The notes: generated by a model from the sequence alone, not told the origin. Shown: positions 9,246-18,514, counted from the stretch's first letter. The stretch: DNA of 64,000 nt from JBGZFC01 sp041846575 (GCA_041846575.1 JBGZFC010000100.1:1-64000), one strand, 5' to 3'. A program made the numbers and translations.

Positions 9246-11759
9246 TTATCTAAGTGAATCCAACAATTTCTCTAATGAATATTCATCTTGAATATAAACA
9301 TCTCGTGGTTTGCTTCCTTGCACGGGACCTACAATTCCTGCCTGTTCTAATTGATCCATTAGTCGTCCTGCACGGTTATAACCGATGCTGAATTTACGCT
9401 GAATAAGCGATGTTGAGCCTTGTTGGTGTACAACAATTAATCTGGCTGCCTCATCAAACAAAGCATCTCTATCATTCATGTCCAAAGCTTCTCTTCCTTC
9501 GCTGCTTCCCTCAGCCAAAACTTCCGGAAGGGCAAAAGCGCTTTCATAACCTCTTTGGCTGCCGATATATTGAGCAATTTCTTCTACTTCGGGAGTATCT
9601 ACAAAAGCACATTGAATGCGGATTAAATTACTGCCTTGCGAAAATAGCATATCGCCTCTACCTATCAATTGATTTGCACCATTCATATCGAGAATGGTTC
9701 TTGAGTCGATTTGCGATGTTACACGGAAAGCCATTCTCGCGGGGAAGTTTGCTTTAATGGTTCCGGTAATTATATTTGTTGTAGGTCTTTGTGTTGCGAT
9801 AACCATGTGCATACCTACCGCGCGTGCTTTTTGAGCAATGCGTGCAATAGGCATCTCTATCTCTTTTCCTGCGGTCATTATCAAATCTCCAAACTCATCT
9901 ATAACTACTACAATATAGGGTAGGTATCTGTGTCCTTTGTTGGGATTTAGACGACGTTTTATAAACTTCTCGTTATACTCTTTTATTGTGCGTACTTTAG
10001 CACGCATAAGTAATTCATATCTGTCGTCCATCTCTTTGGTGAGAGAGTTGAGAGTTTGAGTAACCTTGGTGACGTCAGTAATAATTGCCTTTTCTTCGTC
10101 GGGCAGTTTTGCCAGATAATGTCTTTCAATAGTAGAATAAATGTTAAACTCTACCATTTTGGGGTCTATAAGCACCATTTTCATTTCTGACGGGTGCTTT
10201 TTGTAAAGAAGAGATGTTATTATCGCGTTTAAACCTACCGATTTACCTTGTCCTGTTGCTCCGGCTACAAGAAGGTGAGGCATTTTGGTCAGGTCAAAAA
10301 TAAATACTTCGTTGGTGATGGTCTTTCCGAGAGCAACAGGCAAGTCGTATGAGCATTCCTGAAATTTCTTTGATGAAATTACCGATTGCATTGATACAAT
10401 TTGTGGGTCTTTGTTTGGCACCTCAATACCTATTGTTCCTTTACCCGGCATCGGAGCTATGATTCGAATACCTAATGCTGACAAGCTAAGAGCGATATCG
10501 TCTTCTAAGTTTCTGATTTTAGAGATTCTAACTCCGGCTTGTGGAATTATTTCGTAAAGTGTAATGGTTGGACCAACCGTTGCTTTTATTGACGTGATTT
10601 CTATACCGTAGTTGCGTAGTGTGTTGATAATTTTGTTTTTATTTTCTTTCTGTTCTTCCATATCCACAGCTTTGTTGCTTGTGTTGTAAACTTTTAGTAA
10701 ATCCATGGTTGGGAATTGGAAAGCAGAAAGATCTTTTTTCGGGTCGTAGTCCTCCATCGGTTCTGCATTTTCATCAGTATGTTCTTCAGTCTCTTCCGGT
10801 ATGGTTTCTTCTGAAGGTGTTTCGTTTACAGAAATCTCTTCTTCGGAGGGAACAACAATTTCAAAATCATCGTCTGAAACGACAGATTGAGTCTTATTTC
10901 TGATTGTAGTGTCGTTCGTAAATACAGATTGGGGTTCGGTTTCAGTCTCTTCCGATTCGTCAATTTCATACGGAGGAGTGCTGCTTTTGAAACTGTCTTT
11001 TATTTTATGCCATAAGTTTTGAATTGTTATTTTCAGTTTTGAAGGCTTTTTCTCTTTAGGTTCCAACTCTTCGAGAGTGTCGTCTATTTCATTATTGTCT
11101 TGTTCTTTCGATTTAAAATTTGGCTTGCTATTTACCAATGTGTCTTGCAACTTGTACATTGAGCTTTTTCTCAACAATATAAAAGCTATTGTTACAAAAA
11201 GTATCACAAGAAGCACTAATCCGGGCCATCCTATGCTGTTTTCGAGAATTTTTTGAATTTTAGCTCCATGAGTTCCGCCCCAATTTATATGGCTTGAAGG
11301 AAATAGTTTACCTAATATAAAAGCTGCCGTAATAGAGCCACTTATCAATCCATAAGCAGTAAGTAGCAGCATCTTAATAAAAGAAGTGTTGGAAACACGC
11401 ATTATTTTCAAACCTAAATAGATAATGAAAGCCGGTATCAGTATAGAAAAAATACCAAACCAGTTGTTTACCAAATGCTGGGCAATATATGCGCCTCCGG
11501 CACCGGTCCAGTTTTGTATCTCTATCTCTTTTTCATTGATAAGTTCAAAAAAAGATTTGTTTATCACCAAACTCTGGTCGGCTGCTCCCGTAAAGAAAAA
11601 AGATGTGATTGTGAGAAGTCCGAAAATTCCTACGAATGCAATAATAATTCCAAAAATGAATTGAACTCTTTCATTTTTGAAAAATGCAGCTAATTTTCTT
11701 TGCTTTGTTTGGCTGGCAGTGGTTTTTTTATTTCTTTTTCTTTTAACTCTCTTTGTCAT
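9246..11759 (-). CDS. ftsK: DNA translocase FtsK
   Basis: This is a septum-located, ATP-driven DNA pump that clears chromosome ends and activates dimer resolution during division. It has four N-terminal membrane segments (about residues 33-55, 101-118, 130-150 and 180-196), an acidic Pro/Glu/Thr-rich linker (about 220-345), then the motor with Walker A GATGQGKS (500-507) and Walker B VVVIDEFGDL (about 616-625), and a C-terminal winged-helix gamma domain (RKFSIGYNRAGRLMDQLE). The ATG at 11759 is chosen, not a TTG 27 bases upstream, because that TTG lies within a predicted -7 box region. The linker is short, as in other Bacteroidetes. Confidence 0.96.
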   Translation of the reverse strand: MTKRVKRKRNKKTTASQTKQRKLAAFFKNERVQFIFGIIIAFVGIFGLLTITSFFFTGAADQSLVINKSFFELINEKEIEIQNWTGAGGAYIAQHLVNNWFGIFSILIPAFIIYLGLKIMRVSNTSFIKMLLLTAYGLISGSITAAFILGKLFPSSHINWGGTHGAKIQKILENSIGWPGLVLLVILFVTIAFILLRKSSMYKLQDTLVNSKPNFKSKEQDNNEIDDTLEELEPKEKKPSKLKITIQNLWHKIKDSFKSSTPPYEIDESEETETEPQSVFTNDTTIRNKTQSVVSDDDFEIVVPSEEEISVNETPSEETIPEETEEHTDENAEPMEDYDPKKDLSAFQFPTMDLLKVYNTSNKAVDMEEQKENKNKIINTLRNYGIEITSIKATVGPTITLYEIIPQAGVRISKIRNLEDDIALSLSALGIRIIAPMPGKGTIGIEVPNKDPQIVSMQSVISSKKFQECSYDLPVALGKTITNEVFIFDLTKMPHLLVAGATGQGKSVGLNAIITSLLYKKHPSEMKMVLIDPKMVEFNIYSTIERHYLAKLPDEEKAIITDVTKVTQTLNSLTKEMDDRYELLMRAKVRTIKEYNEKFIKRRLNPNKGHRYLPYIVVVIDEFGDLIMTAGKEIEMPIARIAQKARAVGMHMVIATQRPTTNIITGTIKANFPARMAFRVTSQIDSRTILDMNGANQLIGRGDMLFSQGSNLIRIQCAFVDTPEVEEIAQYIGSQRGYESAFALPEVLAEGSSEGREALDMNDRDALFDEAARLIVVHQQGSTSLIQRKFSIGYNRAGRLMDQLEQAGIVGPVQGSKPRDVYIQDEYSLEKLLDSLR

Positions 11760-11783
11760 GGTTTGGTGTTTCAAATTCCCTTG

Positions 11784-11791
11784 CAAAAGTA
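11784..11791 (-). promoter_or_regulatory. Predicted -7 box of ftsK
   Basis: TACTTTTG on the minus strand fits TAnnTTTG and lies 24 bases before the chosen ATG. A TTTA at the -33 distance is a weak partner. Its position argues against translation starting at the upstream TTG. Confidence 0.45.
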
Positions 11792-11914
11792 ATAAAAAGA
11801 TATATAGATTTAAAGTTTTGACATAATTATATTTTTACAACTGTTTATTTAATCCCCATTATTTAAGGTACATCTTCTTTAATTGATTCCTTTGATTTAA
11901 TTAACTCTGATAAT

Positions 11915-11946
11915 ATTGTTTTACTCTTGTATTTTAACTACCTTTG
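11915..11946 (+). promoter_or_regulatory. Predicted promoter of dxr
   Basis: ATTG at 11915-11918 and TACCTTTG at 11939-11946 are 20 bases apart, which fits the Bacteroidetes -33/-7 pattern. Transcription would start near 11950-11953, about 20 bases before the dxr ATG. It diverges from the ftsK promoter. Confidence 0.65.
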
Positions 11947-11972
11947 TGCACTCCTTTTCAGGCATAAATTTT

Positions 11973-13130
11973 ATGAGTAATAACAAAAGGAAAATAGCAA
12001 TTCTTGGCTCTACAGGCTCTATTGGTACGCAAGCTTTGGATGTTATTGCAAATCACCGCAATAAATTCGAGGCTTATGTTTTGGTTGCCAATAATCAAGT
12101 AGATAAACTCATTGAGCAAGCTCGGACTTTTTTACCCGAAACGGTTGTCATTGCAAATGATGAGAAGTACGAATATCTTAAACAGTCGCTATCTGATTTA
12201 CCTATAAAAGTGTGGACAGGAGCCGACGCTATAGAACAGGTTGTACAAGATTCCGATATAGATATGGTGCTTACGGCTATGGTGGGTTTTTCTGGATTGA
12301 AACCTACTATTGCCGCAATTGAAGCAGGCAAGAGTATTGCGTTGGCAAACAAAGAGACTTTGGTAGTGGCAGGAGAGTTGATTACAAAATTGGCTCAACA
12401 ATATAGAGTGCCTATTCTGCCTGTCGATTCTGAACATTCGGCTATTTTTCAATGTTTGAACGGCGAGAGTATAAATCAGATTGACAAAATATTGCTTACC
12501 GCATCGGGAGGACCTTTCCGTGGATTCAGCCTTGAGCAGTTGAAGAAAGTGACTAAAGCACAAGCATTAAATAATCCCAATTGGTCGATGGGTGCAAAAG
12601 TTACTATCGACTCCGCATCTCTTATGAATAAAGGTTTGGAGATGATAGAGGCAAAATGGCTTTTCGATGTTGAGCCATCGCAGGTTGAGGTGGTTATTCA
12701 TCCGCAATCTATCATTCACTCTATGGTACAGTTCAAAGATTACTCTGTAATGGCACAATTGGGTTTCCCCGATATGCGCATACCTATACAATATGCTTTT
12801 TCTTATCCTTACAGATTGAGTTCAGATGTAAAGCCGATTAATTTTTTTGAATTGAAGTCTCTCACTTTTGAAAAACCCGATACCGAAAAGTTTCGTAATC
12901 TATCTTTGGCATATCAATCCATAGAAAAGGGAGGAAATATGCCATGTATTATGAATGCGGCGAACGAAATTGTGGTTGAAGCGTTTTTACAAGATAAAAT
13001 CGGATTTTGGAGGATGAGTGATGTCATTGAGGAGACAATGCAGAAAGCATCGTTTATTTCGTCGCCGTCGTTGCAAGATTATTTGCAAACCGATGCCGAA
13101 GCCCGAAAAATAGCAAAAGAAATTATTTAA
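11973..13130 (+). CDS. dxr: 1-deoxy-D-xylulose-5-phosphate reductoisomerase
   Basis: This enzyme converts deoxyxylulose phosphate to methylerythritol phosphate, the committed step of non-mevalonate isoprenoid synthesis, using NADPH and a divalent metal. The NADPH-binding phrase ILGSTGSIGTQALDV begins at about residue 9. The catalytic region holds LPVDSEHSA, and GNMPCIMNAANE lies near the end. The ATG at 11973 (385 residues) is preferred because the longer frame from a TTG would begin upstream of the predicted transcription start. rseP follows after 34 bases, an arrangement seen widely in Bacteroidetes. Confidence 0.97.
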   Translation: MSNNKRKIAILGSTGSIGTQALDVIANHRNKFEAYVLVANNQVDKLIEQARTFLPETVVIANDEKYEYLKQSLSDLPIKVWTGADAIEQVVQDSDIDMVLTAMVGFSGLKPTIAAIEAGKSIALANKETLVVAGELITKLAQQYRVPILPVDSEHSAIFQCLNGESINQIDKILLTASGGPFRGFSLEQLKKVTKAQALNNPNWSMGAKVTIDSASLMNKGLEMIEAKWLFDVEPSQVEVVIHPQSIIHSMVQFKDYSVMAQLGFPDMRIPIQYAFSYPYRLSSDVKPINFFELKSLTFEKPDTEKFRNLSLAYQSIEKGGNMPCIMNAANEIVVEAFLQDKIGFWRMSDVIEETMQKASFISSPSLQDYLQTDAEARKIAKEII

Positions 13131-13164
13131 CAAATTAACAGCGTTTTTACGCAAAGACAAGTAA

Positions 13165-14487
13165 ATGGAAACATTTTTAATTAAAGCATTACAACTTATT
13201 CTTAGTTTATCAATATTGGTAATTGTACACGAATTCGGACACTTTATTTTTGCCCGAATTTTTAAAATACGAGTAGAGAAATTCTATCTCTTTTTCGATC
13301 CCTGGTTTGCTCTTTTTCGCCATAAACCCCAAAATAGTGAAACCGAATATGGTATCGGTTGGTTACCGTTGGGCGGATATGTAAAAATAGCGGGAATGAT
13401 TGACGAATCGATGGACAAAGAGCAAATGACTCAACCTGAGCAACCATGGGAATTCCGTTCAAAACCTGCGTGGCAACGCTTGTTGGTAATGATTGCCGGA
13501 GTTGTATTTAACCTGGTTCTCGCTTTTTTTATTTACTCTATGATGGTTTTCTCTTGGGGAGACTCTTATGTCCCGATGAAAGATGTGAAATCAGGAATGC
13601 AATATAGCGAAGTTGCTCAAAAAATCGGATTTCGAGATGGAGATATATTGCTGTATGCCGATGGCAAAGAGATTATAGACCGTGGCGATATAGTTGATAA
13701 TTTTGTAGCGCAGGTAATTGCTTCAAAGCAGGTAACAGTGTTAAGAGACGGGCAAGAGGTAAACATAAATATGCCCGAAGACTTTATGCAACAACTTATG
13801 CGTGAGAAGAAAGGTTTTGCCGGATATAAAAACAATGTACCGACTGTGGTAGGGAAAATAGTTTCCGGTTCAGAAGCCGAAAGAGCCGGCTTGCAAGTTG
13901 GTGATAGCATTGTTGCGGTAAACGGTATAAGTGCGGAAACATTTGAGGATTTTAGAAATGAATTGCAGAAACATAAAGGAGAGGCAATCACATTAAATAT
14001 TTTTCGTGCAGGAGTGCCGACAACTATTTCGGCACAACTTGACGATAATGCAATCTTGGGATTTAATATTCAGTCGTATGTAAAAACGGTTAGTTACTCG
14101 TTTTTCGAATCTTTTCCGGCAGGTATTAAGTATGGATTACGCACGCTAAAAGGATACATTGCTCAGTTTAAGTATGTATTTACAAAAGAAGGAGCCGGCT
14201 CGTTAGGTGGATTTGGGACCTTAGGCAATCTGTTTCCTGCTAAATGGAATTGGTTTGCATTTTGGAAGATGACGGCATTTCTTTCAGTGATACTTGCCTT
14301 TATGAATATTTTACCGATTCCAGCGTTAGACGGAGGGCATGTTATGTTCCTGTTGTACGAAGTTATTTCGGGTAGAAAACCGGGTGATAAATTTATGGAG
14401 TATTCACAAATTGCAGGTATGATTTTATTGTTCGGATTGTTAATCTATGCCAATGGAATGGATATAATACGGGCAATTTTTAAATAG
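13165..14487 (+). CDS. rseP: RIP metalloprotease RseP (site-2 protease)
   Basis: This inner-membrane zinc protease cleaves within membrane segments, typically anti-sigma factors and leftover signal peptides. The zinc motif HEFGH is at residues 22-26 in the first membrane helix, and the third ligand motif LDGGH at 388-392. Two PDZ-like regions lie between them (one includes VVGKIVSGSEAERAGLQVGD), and there are four membrane segments in all. At 440 residues its length is usual. It follows dxr and precedes metF by 22 bases, so the three are probably co-transcribed. No anti-sigma substrate is encoded nearby. Confidence 0.95.
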   Translation: METFLIKALQLILSLSILVIVHEFGHFIFARIFKIRVEKFYLFFDPWFALFRHKPQNSETEYGIGWLPLGGYVKIAGMIDESMDKEQMTQPEQPWEFRSKPAWQRLLVMIAGVVFNLVLAFFIYSMMVFSWGDSYVPMKDVKSGMQYSEVAQKIGFRDGDILLYADGKEIIDRGDIVDNFVAQVIASKQVTVLRDGQEVNINMPEDFMQQLMREKKGFAGYKNNVPTVVGKIVSGSEAERAGLQVGDSIVAVNGISAETFEDFRNELQKHKGEAITLNIFRAGVPTTISAQLDDNAILGFNIQSYVKTVSYSFFESFPAGIKYGLRTLKGYIAQFKYVFTKEGAGSLGGFGTLGNLFPAKWNWFAFWKMTAFLSVILAFMNILPIPALDGGHVMFLLYEVISGRKPGDKFMEYSQIAGMILLFGLLIYANGMDIIRAIFK

Positions 14488-14509
14488 GAACTGTTTGAAA
14501 ATATTTGTT

Positions 14510-15460
14510 ATGAAACAATCCTGTTTGATTAGTAATACGGAAAATCCTTCTTTCTCTTTCGAACTGCTGCCACCGCTAAAGGGCAACAGCATAGGGCAGG
14601 TTTTTAACGCTATTGACCGACTGAAAGAATTTAATCCGAAATATATAAATATAACCACCCATCACAGTGAGACTATTTACAAAGAGGACGAATTTGGAGA
14701 AATCAAGAAAGTAAATATTCGCAGACGACCCGGCTCGGTCGCTATTGCTGCTGCAATTCAAAACAAATACGGAATTAAAGCGGTACCACATATAGTTTGT
14801 GCCGGATTTTCGAAAGAGGAAACCGAGTACGCATTAATAGATTTGGAGTTTTTGGATGTAACCGAGCTTCTTCTGCTTCGTGGCGATACTCACAAACTCA
14901 ATGTTTCTCAACGCCGTATGGACAGTCACGCTCACGCGGTAGATTTGCAGCAGCAGATTGAAAATTTCAATAAAGGAATTGCTTTAGACGGTTCAAGTTT
15001 TACTATACCACACAAGCCGTTTACTTATGGAATGGCATGTTATCCCGAAAAACATGAGGAGTCGCCAAATATGGAGTCGGAAATATATTATACAAAAATG
15101 AAAGCCGATAATGGTGCTCAGTACTTGGTTACACAGATGTTTTTCGACAATCAAAAATATTTCGATTTTGTTGACCGATGTCGTGCAGAGGGAATAACAA
15201 TTCCCATTATTCCCGGAATAAAACCAATCCATTTGATGAGTCAGTTGAATGTTTTGCCACGTGTTTTCAGGACCGAACTGCCACAAGAATTAGAGTTGGA
15301 GTTGCGTAAATGTAAAACCGATGCCGATGCGGTTGAGGTTGGTGTTGAGTGGTGCTTGACTCAGAGTAGGGATCTGGTAAATAGAGGAGTACCGGGCATT
15401 CACTATTATGCTTTGGGGTCTGTTGAGAGCATCTATCGGATAGCAAGAGAGATATATTGA
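14510..15460 (+). CDS. metF: 5,10-methylenetetrahydrofolate reductase
   Basis: This FAD enzyme reduces methylene-THF to methyl-THF for methionine synthesis. The N-terminal SFELLPPLKG, the ITTHHSE strand end and the LLLLRGD segment are typical of the TIM barrel, as is YLVTQMFFDNQKYFDFVDRC. The product is 316 residues. The ATG at 14510 is chosen over a TTG fifteen bases earlier because family members begin close to this point. It is the last gene of the dxr-rseP-metF run and converges on the HU/SPOR gene with a 48-base spacer that shows no clear terminator. Confidence 0.93.
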   Translation: MKQSCLISNTENPSFSFELLPPLKGNSIGQVFNAIDRLKEFNPKYINITTHHSETIYKEDEFGEIKKVNIRRRPGSVAIAAAIQNKYGIKAVPHIVCAGFSKEETEYALIDLEFLDVTELLLLRGDTHKLNVSQRRMDSHAHAVDLQQQIENFNKGIALDGSSFTIPHKPFTYGMACYPEKHEESPNMESEIYYTKMKADNGAQYLVTQMFFDNQKYFDFVDRCRAEGITIPIIPGIKPIHLMSQLNVLPRVFRTELPQELELELRKCKTDADAVEVGVEWCLTQSRDLVNRGVPGIHYYALGSVESIYRIAREIY

Positions 15461-15508
15461 TTTAAAAACAATCAATAACAATTATCATTAATACTGTTCT
15501 CTGATTTT

Positions 15509-16477
15509 TTATTTGTCAACTTTCAAAATCCAAGCATCATTATATTCGGGGTATTTTTTCCAAATTTCGCGTAAGTATAGTTCAGCTGCATCTCTATCAG
15601 AGAATGAATCGGTATAAACCCTGATTTTTCCCGAACGCTCTAACCAAGCAGTTTGGTTAAATCCTTGACTTTTCAGCTTTTCGGTAATCTTTTCAGCTCC
15701 TTTTCTATTTTGATAAACACCCAGAACGATGTAAAATTTCTTTTCATCTGCACTGTTAGTCAGTTGGGTGTCGGTTGTAGCAATGGTACTCTCTCTATTT
15801 ACTTTTACAGATGCCGGATTGCTATACAGATTGTTTTCGAAATTTGATGAATAGGTTTTGTTTTCAGGAGTAACTATTCGTTTCTCTAAAAGTGTGTTTT
15901 CGGAGAATACGTTAGCTTGCTGTCTGTGCAACGGATTGTCTTGTAGCGGGAAAACAAACATAATTAAACCAACAATAGATGCTGCTACAGTAGTTATTAT
16001 CGCGTTGCGACGTATGTTTCTTACCCCTTTCTGTTTTGTTCTTTCCTCAAATTCGGGACGAAGCTGTATAACAGGTTTCAGAGATGTGTGTCCTAACCCG
16101 AAAAAATCGGGGCGAATAAAAGGTTTCGGCAGATAGATAAGTTGACTTTCGCTATTCATTTTTATTGTGCCTACATCGCCTAAATCGATACTTTTTTCTT
16201 CTCTAAGTTTATGACGCAACTCGGTTACAGCTTCGTTTATCTCTTTGGTTGCATCTTCGGATGTAAGAGCATGAGTTTTCATATAAGATTGAACGAGCAA
16301 ACCATCGTTGTGTGTCAACTCTTTATTGAAAACCAAATCGCAATAGGGTGCGTGAAGTGCTGCCAACCCGTCTCGCTTTGCCGTGTTATTGTTTACTACA
16401 AAACCCCCAAGGTTGGGCACAATAACACAATTGTGGTTATGCAGCAGGTATTCTATATGGTTTATAAGTCTATTCAT
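15509..16477 (-). CDS. HU-CCDC81-like and SPOR-domain membrane protein
   Basis: This is a single-pass membrane protein of a type common in Bacteroidetes. The N-terminal part (residues 1 to about 140, starting MNRLINHIEYLLHNHNC and PNLGGFVV) resembles the paired prokaryotic HU-CCDC81 domains. A basic stretch and one membrane segment (about 172-192, TTVAASIVGLIMFVFPL) come next, then a variable linker and a C-terminal SPOR domain (about 245-320, FYIVLGVYQNRKGAEKITEK). SPOR domains bind denuded septal peptidoglycan, so a link between nucleoid or cytoplasm and the division site is a reasonable inference. Its promoter sits almost on the start codon. Confidence 0.85.
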   Translation of the reverse strand: MNRLINHIEYLLHNHNCVIVPNLGGFVVNNNTAKRDGLAALHAPYCDLVFNKELTHNDGLLVQSYMKTHALTSEDATKEINEAVTELRHKLREEKSIDLGDVGTIKMNSESQLIYLPKPFIRPDFFGLGHTSLKPVIQLRPEFEERTKQKGVRNIRRNAIITTVAASIVGLIMFVFPLQDNPLHRQQANVFSENTLLEKRIVTPENKTYSSNFENNLYSNPASVKVNRESTIATTDTQLTNSADEKKFYIVLGVYQNRKGAEKITEKLKSQGFNQTAWLERSGKIRVYTDSFSDRDAAELYLREIWKKYPEYNDAWILKVDK

Positions 16478-16481
16478 ATGG

Positions 16482-16513
16482 CAAAGGTAACTTTTTTTTA
16501 TTTTAATGACAAA
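16482..16513 (-). promoter_or_regulatory. Consensus promoter placed directly before the HU/SPOR start codon
   Basis: On the minus strand TTTG (16513-16510) and TACCTTTG (16489-16482) are exactly 20 bases apart, the best -33/-7 match in the window. The -7 box ends only 4 bases before the ATG at 16477, so the transcript would begin at or within a few bases of the start codon. Confidence 0.7.
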
Positions 16514-16525
16514 GAAAAAAGATTG

Positions 16526-17101
16526 TTATTTTTTTATTTTTTTGGGATTTTGATTAGCGTAATCTTTCCAGTTTTTATACTTCGGAACGCTAATCCCTAC
16601 ACCCGACTGATAATAATGGCACAAAGCAGCAGCTAATCCGTCGGTAGCATCAAGTTGTGGAAGCATATCTTCGTCGGGTATATATAGAGTTTTTTGCAAC
16701 ATATAAGCAACTTGCTCTTTTGCAGCACGTCCGTTACCGGTAATTGCCATTTTTATTTTTAGTGGTGCGTATTCAAAGATAGGTATATCGCGCGATATTG
16801 CAGCAGCAATTGCCACTCCCTGTGCACGTCCGAGTTTTAGCATACTTTGTACGTTTTTGCCATAAAAAGGAGCCTCGATAGCTAACTCATCAGGCAGGAA
16901 TTCATCAATAAGACCTAAAACCCGATTGTGTATTTTAGCCAAGCGTAAATAGTGGTCTTCATATTTATCAAGCTGCATTACACCCATGGCTAAGTGACAC
17001 GGTTTGTTGTTTACCACTTTCAGAATACCGTAGCCCATAACCTGGGTCCCTGGGTCGATACCCATAATTATGCGCTCTTTTATGATTTGGTCTTGTTTCA
17101 T
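16526..17101 (-). CDS. ruvC: Holliday-junction resolvase RuvC
   Basis: This dimeric, magnesium-dependent endonuclease cuts four-way DNA junctions during recombination with RuvAB. The four acidic catalytic residues are visible: Asp16 in GIDPGT, Glu76 in AIEAPFYG, and Asp151 and Asp154 in LDATDGLAAALCHY. At 191 residues it carries a short N-terminal extension and a basic C-terminal tail. Its ATG overlaps the stop of the upstream DUF4286 gene by four bases (ATGA), so the two are translationally coupled. ruvAB are not in the window. Confidence 0.95.
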   Translation of the reverse strand: MKQDQIIKERIIMGIDPGTQVMGYGILKVVNNKPCHLAMGVMQLDKYEDHYLRLAKIHNRVLGLIDEFLPDELAIEAPFYGKNVQSMLKLGRAQGVAIAAAISRDIPIFEYAPLKIKMAITGNGRAAKEQVAYMLQKTLYIPDEDMLPQLDATDGLAAALCHYYQSGVGISVPKYKNWKDYANQNPKKIKK

Positions 17102-17406
17102 AACTCGATGTGTTGCAGCAATGTGGCAAAACTTAGCACCTGTTGATTGAATTTATTATAGAGCATAGTTTGAATATCTTTTGCATATAATTTTTGCCAA
17201 GTTTCCAAGGCGTCAACGTCATCAACTTTAAACTCCAAAGCGTAAGAGTATCCGTCATCTTTGTTTTGGCTGAAAACTCGAGTCAGTCTCGGGCTTTTCA
17301 AGGTTCTGTCTTTTGTGACAAAAGGAATATATTCATCGCGTAAAAAAATAAGAAAATGCTCTTTTATAACCTTTTCTACATGAAAAGTTGTGTTGTATAT
17401 TATCAT
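17098..17406 (-). CDS. DUF4286 family protein
   Basis: This is a small 102-residue cytoplasmic protein of the Bacteroidetes DUF4286 family, recognised by the start MIIYNTTFHVEK and by the EHFLIFLRDEYIPFV stretch. Its function is not known. The fold is probably a ferredoxin-like dimeric alpha-beta domain (inference from the alternation of strands and helices). It overlaps ruvC by four bases and is the first gene of that pair. The neighbourhood suggests nothing more specific than co-expression with the resolvase. Confidence 0.85.
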   Translation of the reverse strand: MIIYNTTFHVEKVIKEHFLIFLRDEYIPFVTKDRTLKSPRLTRVFSQNKDDGYSYALEFKVDDVDALETWQKLYAKDIQTMLYNKFNQQVLSFATLLQHIEL

Positions 17407-17443
17407 AAAAATTTTTTCAAACTGATTAAAAATGACTTTATCG

Positions 17444-17474
17444 ATTGCAAATATAAATAAAATATATATCTTTG
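17444..17474 (+). promoter_or_regulatory. Predicted promoter of tRNA-Ala
   Basis: ATTG (17444-17447) and TATCTTTG (17467-17474) are 19 bases apart. The tRNA begins 12 bases after the -7 box, which leaves a short 5' leader. Confidence 0.7.
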
Positions 17475-17486
17475 CATATACAATTC

Positions 17487-17560
17487 GGGGGATTAGCTCA
17501 TCTGGCTAGAGCGTTTGACTGGCAGTCAAAAGGTAATCGGTTCGAGTCCGATATTCTCCA
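17487..17560 (+). tRNA. tRNA-Ala (anticodon GGC)
   Basis: A 74-base cloverleaf can be drawn by hand. The acceptor GGGGGAT pairs with ATTCTCC, including the G3-U70 wobble that marks alanine tRNAs. The D stem is GCTC/GAGC. The anticodon stem TTTGA/TCAAA carries the loop CTGGCAG (anticodon GGC), and the T stem ATCGG/CCGAT carries the loop TTCGAGT. The discriminator base is A and no CCA is encoded. It reads GCC and GCU codons. Repeat copy 2 begins about 30 bases downstream. Confidence 0.97.
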
Positions 17561-17591
17561 CTAATTTTGGTGAAGTAGCAGTATCAAAAGA

Positions 17592-17903
17592 AAAACACAT
17601 CACTATATTGTCATACTGAATAGAGTTTTTAGCGGAATGAAGTATCTGTTTTTTTAGATGCAAGGCACAAGAGCCAAGACTTAAGACGTTTTTATAATAT
17701 TTCCTGCAAAAGCTAACAGCCGAAAGAATAGATTTCTCACTTCGTTCGAAATGACAGGGAGTCGTTTATGATTTAGGTTCGCTGCTAACAGCCCAAAACC
17801 AATCGCTAACAGCAAGATAGATTCTTCACTTCGTTCAGAATTCGCAGAATCGCCCTTAGGCAATGACAAAAACGAACGAATGTTGGGATTTTTAGACAGC
17901 CCC
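17592..17903 (+). repeat. Interspersed repeat, copy 2
   Basis: This is a complete copy running from AACACATCACTATATTGTCA to TTTTTAGACAGCCCC. It matches copy 3 over the whole length, including the left part absent from copy 1 (TAGCGGAATGAAGTATCTG and a T-rich tract). It fills the space between tRNA-Ala and nadD. A 62-codon frame on the minus strand inside it is a by-product, since copies 1 and 3 do not preserve it. The right edge, read inward, is GGGGCTGTCTAAAAATCCC. Confidence 0.9.
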
Positions 17904-17911
17904 TTTGTTTT

Positions 17912-18514
17912 TTATACATTCTTCCTTTTCTCTTTATATAACCCATTTTCCTGTATAAAGTCATACACCTTTGCAGGTAGAAATGCCCGAATGTTCTTGC
18001 CGTTTTTTATACTTTCCCGAATAAAAGTTGACGATATTTCTATAACGGGAGCATCAACCAACTGTACAGATTGTGGAGTTGACTCTGATAGCGTAACATT
18101 ATCTCCTAAACGGGGATAGATAATTATGCTGTATTTTTCGAGCAGAAGTTTGTTATCTTTCCATTTGTGAAATGTAGTCCAATTATCGCTGCCGATTAGT
18201 AGCGTGAACTCTTTCTCCGGGTAAATTGCACTTAGTTTTTCGAGTGTGTTGAAAGTGTAAGATGGTCGTGGCAGAGAAAACTCTATATCCGATACGGACA
18301 GATTTTCGAAATCGGTAAGTGCCAACTGTGTCATGTGAAGGCGAATATCGTCATCAATCAGGCTTCCGACTTTCTTTAAAGGGTTTTGTGGCGATACAAC
18401 AAACCAAACTTCGTCTAAATATGTAAATTCGCGCATATAGTTTGCCAAAACCAAGTGCCCAACATGAATCGGGTTGAACGACCCCGGAAATATACCGACT
18501 TTCGATTTGTTCAT
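17912..18514 (-). CDS. nadD: Nicotinate-nucleotide adenylyltransferase
   Basis: This cytosolic enzyme joins nicotinate mononucleotide and ATP to make deamido-NAD in NAD synthesis. The nucleotidyltransferase signature GSFNPIHVGH lies at residues 11-20 and the second signature ISSTFIRES is near the C-terminus. From the ATG at 18514 the product has 200 residues, close to the family norm. A longer frame starts at 18547, but family members begin a few residues before GIFPGSFNP. Repeat copy 2 ends 8 bases beyond the stop codon, so this gene has essentially no 3' spacer of its own. Confidence 0.94.
   Translation of the reverse strand: MNKSKVGIFPGSFNPIHVGHLVLANYMREFTYLDEVWFVVSPQNPLKKVGSLIDDDIRLHMTQLALTDFENLSVSDIEFSLPRPSYTFNTLEKLSAIYPEKEFTLLIGSDNWTTFHKWKDNKLLLEKYSIIIYPRLGDNVTLSESTPQSVQLVDAPVIEISSTFIRESIKNGKNIRAFLPAKVYDFIQENGLYKEKRKNV

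Noticed and set aside
11916..11972. Longer dxr start at a TTG
   Set aside because: The TTG lies inside the -33 region and upstream of the predicted transcription start; family alignment begins near the ATG at 11973.
17681..17869. 62-codon frame on the minus strand
   Set aside because: It lies wholly inside repeat copy 2 and is not preserved in copies 1 and 3.
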